This document shows, piece after piece, positions 37,375 to 38,228 of a stretch of 38,228 nt of DNA (positions within the stretch are counted from its first letter, which is position 1; each line of letters opens with the position of its first letter). Position numbers and translations under genes: made by a program. The notes beneath the pieces are model-generated. The model made no database searches. It saw only the letters and a program-made list of their open reading frames with translations, and was not told where the DNA came from. Source of the stretch: a virus; IMG/VR virus record IMGVR_UViG_3300037840_000278, positions 1 to 38,228 of that record; one strand, written 5' to 3'.

Positions 37375-37853
37375 GACTTGAAAGAATTAACTCAGAGAAG
37401 CCTATCAAAGTAGACGAAAAACACATAGCCAACAACCGCTCATTCACTGAGCGGTACTTAGCAGCCTACGACTTTCTGCCTCAATGGTTTAAGGGAGATT
37501 GGCTTATAAGACCATGCTACACAATGCAATCGCTCGTGGTCTTTTTCTCATGGGAAGAGCTTGGGAAGCTATTGCAAAACCCCATCTCGTTTTGTGAGGC
37601 TTGCGATTGGCTCCAACATGAGCTAAAATTACAAGTAGCCAAGATGGAAAGTTTCAAGCTTCTTGCAAGGAAGCCGATATCTGCTTCCTCGAAAGCCCGA
37701 CCGAGCGGAGCGAGTGCAACAGGGAGCGGAGCGACCGTTCTTAGTCAAGCGAATAGCGCGCCGCCGCCCCCGCCGCGAAAAGAGTCTGAGGATTCAACTC
37801 AAAATAGGCCTCAGGCTTCATTAGAAGGCTTACAAACGCTTATCGCATGGTGA
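37371..37853 (+). CDS. Unknown protein next to initiator, 160 residues
   Basis: The ATG overlaps the initiator stop (ATGA). The first 100 residues form a compact domain with aromatics (RYLAAYDFLPQWFKGDWLIR, then LGKLLQNPISFCEACDWLQH). The tail from about 104 is a linker rich in Ser, Ala and Pro (SKARPSGASATGSGAT, then APPPPPRKESED) coded by GC-rich repeats. It could be a helicase-loader-like partner, by place only. No Walker motif is present, so it is not a DnaC-type ATPase. Confidence 0.65.
   Translation: MRLERINSEKPIKVDEKHIANNRSFTERYLAAYDFLPQWFKGDWLIRPCYTMQSLVVFFSWEELGKLLQNPISFCEACDWLQHELKLQVAKMESFKLLARKPISASSKARPSGASATGSGATVLSQANSAPPPPPRKESEDSTQNRPQASLEGLQTLIAW
37703..37734 (+). repeat. 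Short GC repeat in 37371 gene
   Basis: GAGCGGAGCGA occurs at 37703-37713 and 37724-37734, exactly 21 bases apart. A reverse-complement version with two mismatches, TCGTTCCGTTC, lies in the initiator gene at 36832-36842. The 21-base spacing keeps the reading frame and equals about two helical turns. Confidence 0.7.
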
Positions 37854-37879
37854 GCAATATGGACATAGCCTTCTGTATC

Positions 37880-37893
37880 TTAAATCGATTTAA
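37880..37893. repeat. 14-bp perfect palindrome
   Basis: TTAAATCGATTTAA is a perfect palindrome in the short gap (37854-37911) before the last gene. It may be a regulator or initiator binding site. The location just after the replication genes makes it worth noting; function is unproven. Confidence 0.5.
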
Positions 37894-37911
37894 ACGCAAA
37901 TTGAGGGCATT

Positions 37912-38228
37912 TTGAGCGATTTGCCTATACAAGAGTTTTACGACAACTTTGACCTCAACCGGGCGCATTACCAGGCCAGGATGATGCTGGTCTGGTACGA
38001 CTGTAACAAACTTTATATAAATAAAGTGCATGACTATTTAATATTTATTAAGCGAAATGATATAAGATATTGTTTCGCAATTTATTTGGGTCTAGAAAAG
38101 GATGAGTTTAACAATCAGTTGGAATGTTTGTTATCTCACTTAAAGTTTTTAAAACTCATGGAGGAAAGAAATTGGATATTACCGAAACAGACTCCTTCGA
38201 CGTCACAAGCTGGTCAGAGCTGTGGGAC
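37912..38228 (+). CDS. Unknown protein, cut by window end
   Basis: The frame is open from a TTG at 37912 to the end (105 codons). GAGGG lies four bases before the TTG, and an in-frame TAA sits 18 bases upstream, so this is the likely start. The sequence is SDLPIQEFYDNFDLN, then RMMLVWYDCNKLYINKVHDY and CFAIYLGLEKDEFNNQLECL. It is aromatic, helical and AT-rich in codon use from about 38015 on. The region around LECLLSHLKFLKLMEERNWI could be a small winged helix. No family recognised. Confidence 0.6.
   Translation, partial: MSDLPIQEFYDNFDLNRAHYQARMMLVWYDCNKLYINKVHDYLIFIKRNDIRYCFAIYLGLEKDEFNNQLECLLSHLKFLKLMEERNWILPKQTPSTSQAGQSCG

Overview
This window looks like part of the genome of a short-tailed (podovirus-like) double-stranded DNA phage. 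The order terminase, portal, scaffold, N4-gp56-like coat, adaptor, propeller-like tail protein, ejection proteins and fibres matches P22-like/SU10-like heads. No tail tube, tape measure, integrase, polymerase, tRNA or endolysin is visible, so the window is either incomplete or those functions are unrecognised. The host cannot be named from sequence. Shine-Dalgarno sites (AGGAG-type), ATGA stop/start overlaps and very tight packing are ordinary for a bacterial phage.

Layout. (1) 1-724 rightward: the tail of an unrecognised gene and a zinc-ribbon protein. (2) 2616-815 leftward: a compact operon of seven small accessory genes (DUF551-like, DUF6876-like, unknowns) ending at a leftward terminator. 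(3) 2768-29197 rightward: the virion block. This holds TerS, TerL, small zinc proteins, the portal, a run of tiny Lys/Arg-rich genes, the scaffold, zinc ribbons, a structured leader, the coat protein, decoration/adaptor/tail proteins, two small internal proteins, a 1538-residue ejection protein with an HEIGH metallopeptidase motif, five fibre-related proteins and a collagen-like protein. (4) 33005-29227 leftward: a regulator, a RuvC-like resolvase, small membrane and zinc proteins, an RtcB RNA ligase and probable envelope peptides. (5) 33082-34944 rightward: a recombination module (RecB/Cas4-like nuclease, ERF annealing protein). (6) 35882-34975 leftward: four small genes. (7) 36126-end rightward: two winged-helix replication-type proteins and two unknowns.

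The strongest candidates for undescribed biology are non-coding. First, a multi-helix leader (9919-10061) in front of the coat gene has twin hairpins with identical loops and a 9-bp long-range helix that covers the coat Shine-Dalgarno site. Second, the leader of the replication genes (35992-36116) reads on the opposite strand as a compact structured RNA followed by a textbook terminator. That resembles a plasmid-style countertranscribed RNA against a replication gene. Third, the linker of the main replication protein carries a 21-bp direct repeat around GC-rich palindromes, like the origin inside lambda O. Other points of interest are RtcB in a phage, a probable cassette insertion flanked by a 26/30 repeat between nuclease and ERF, and a small face-to-face promoter switch at the regulator. 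All functional statements come from reading motifs and context; no database search or folding program was run.
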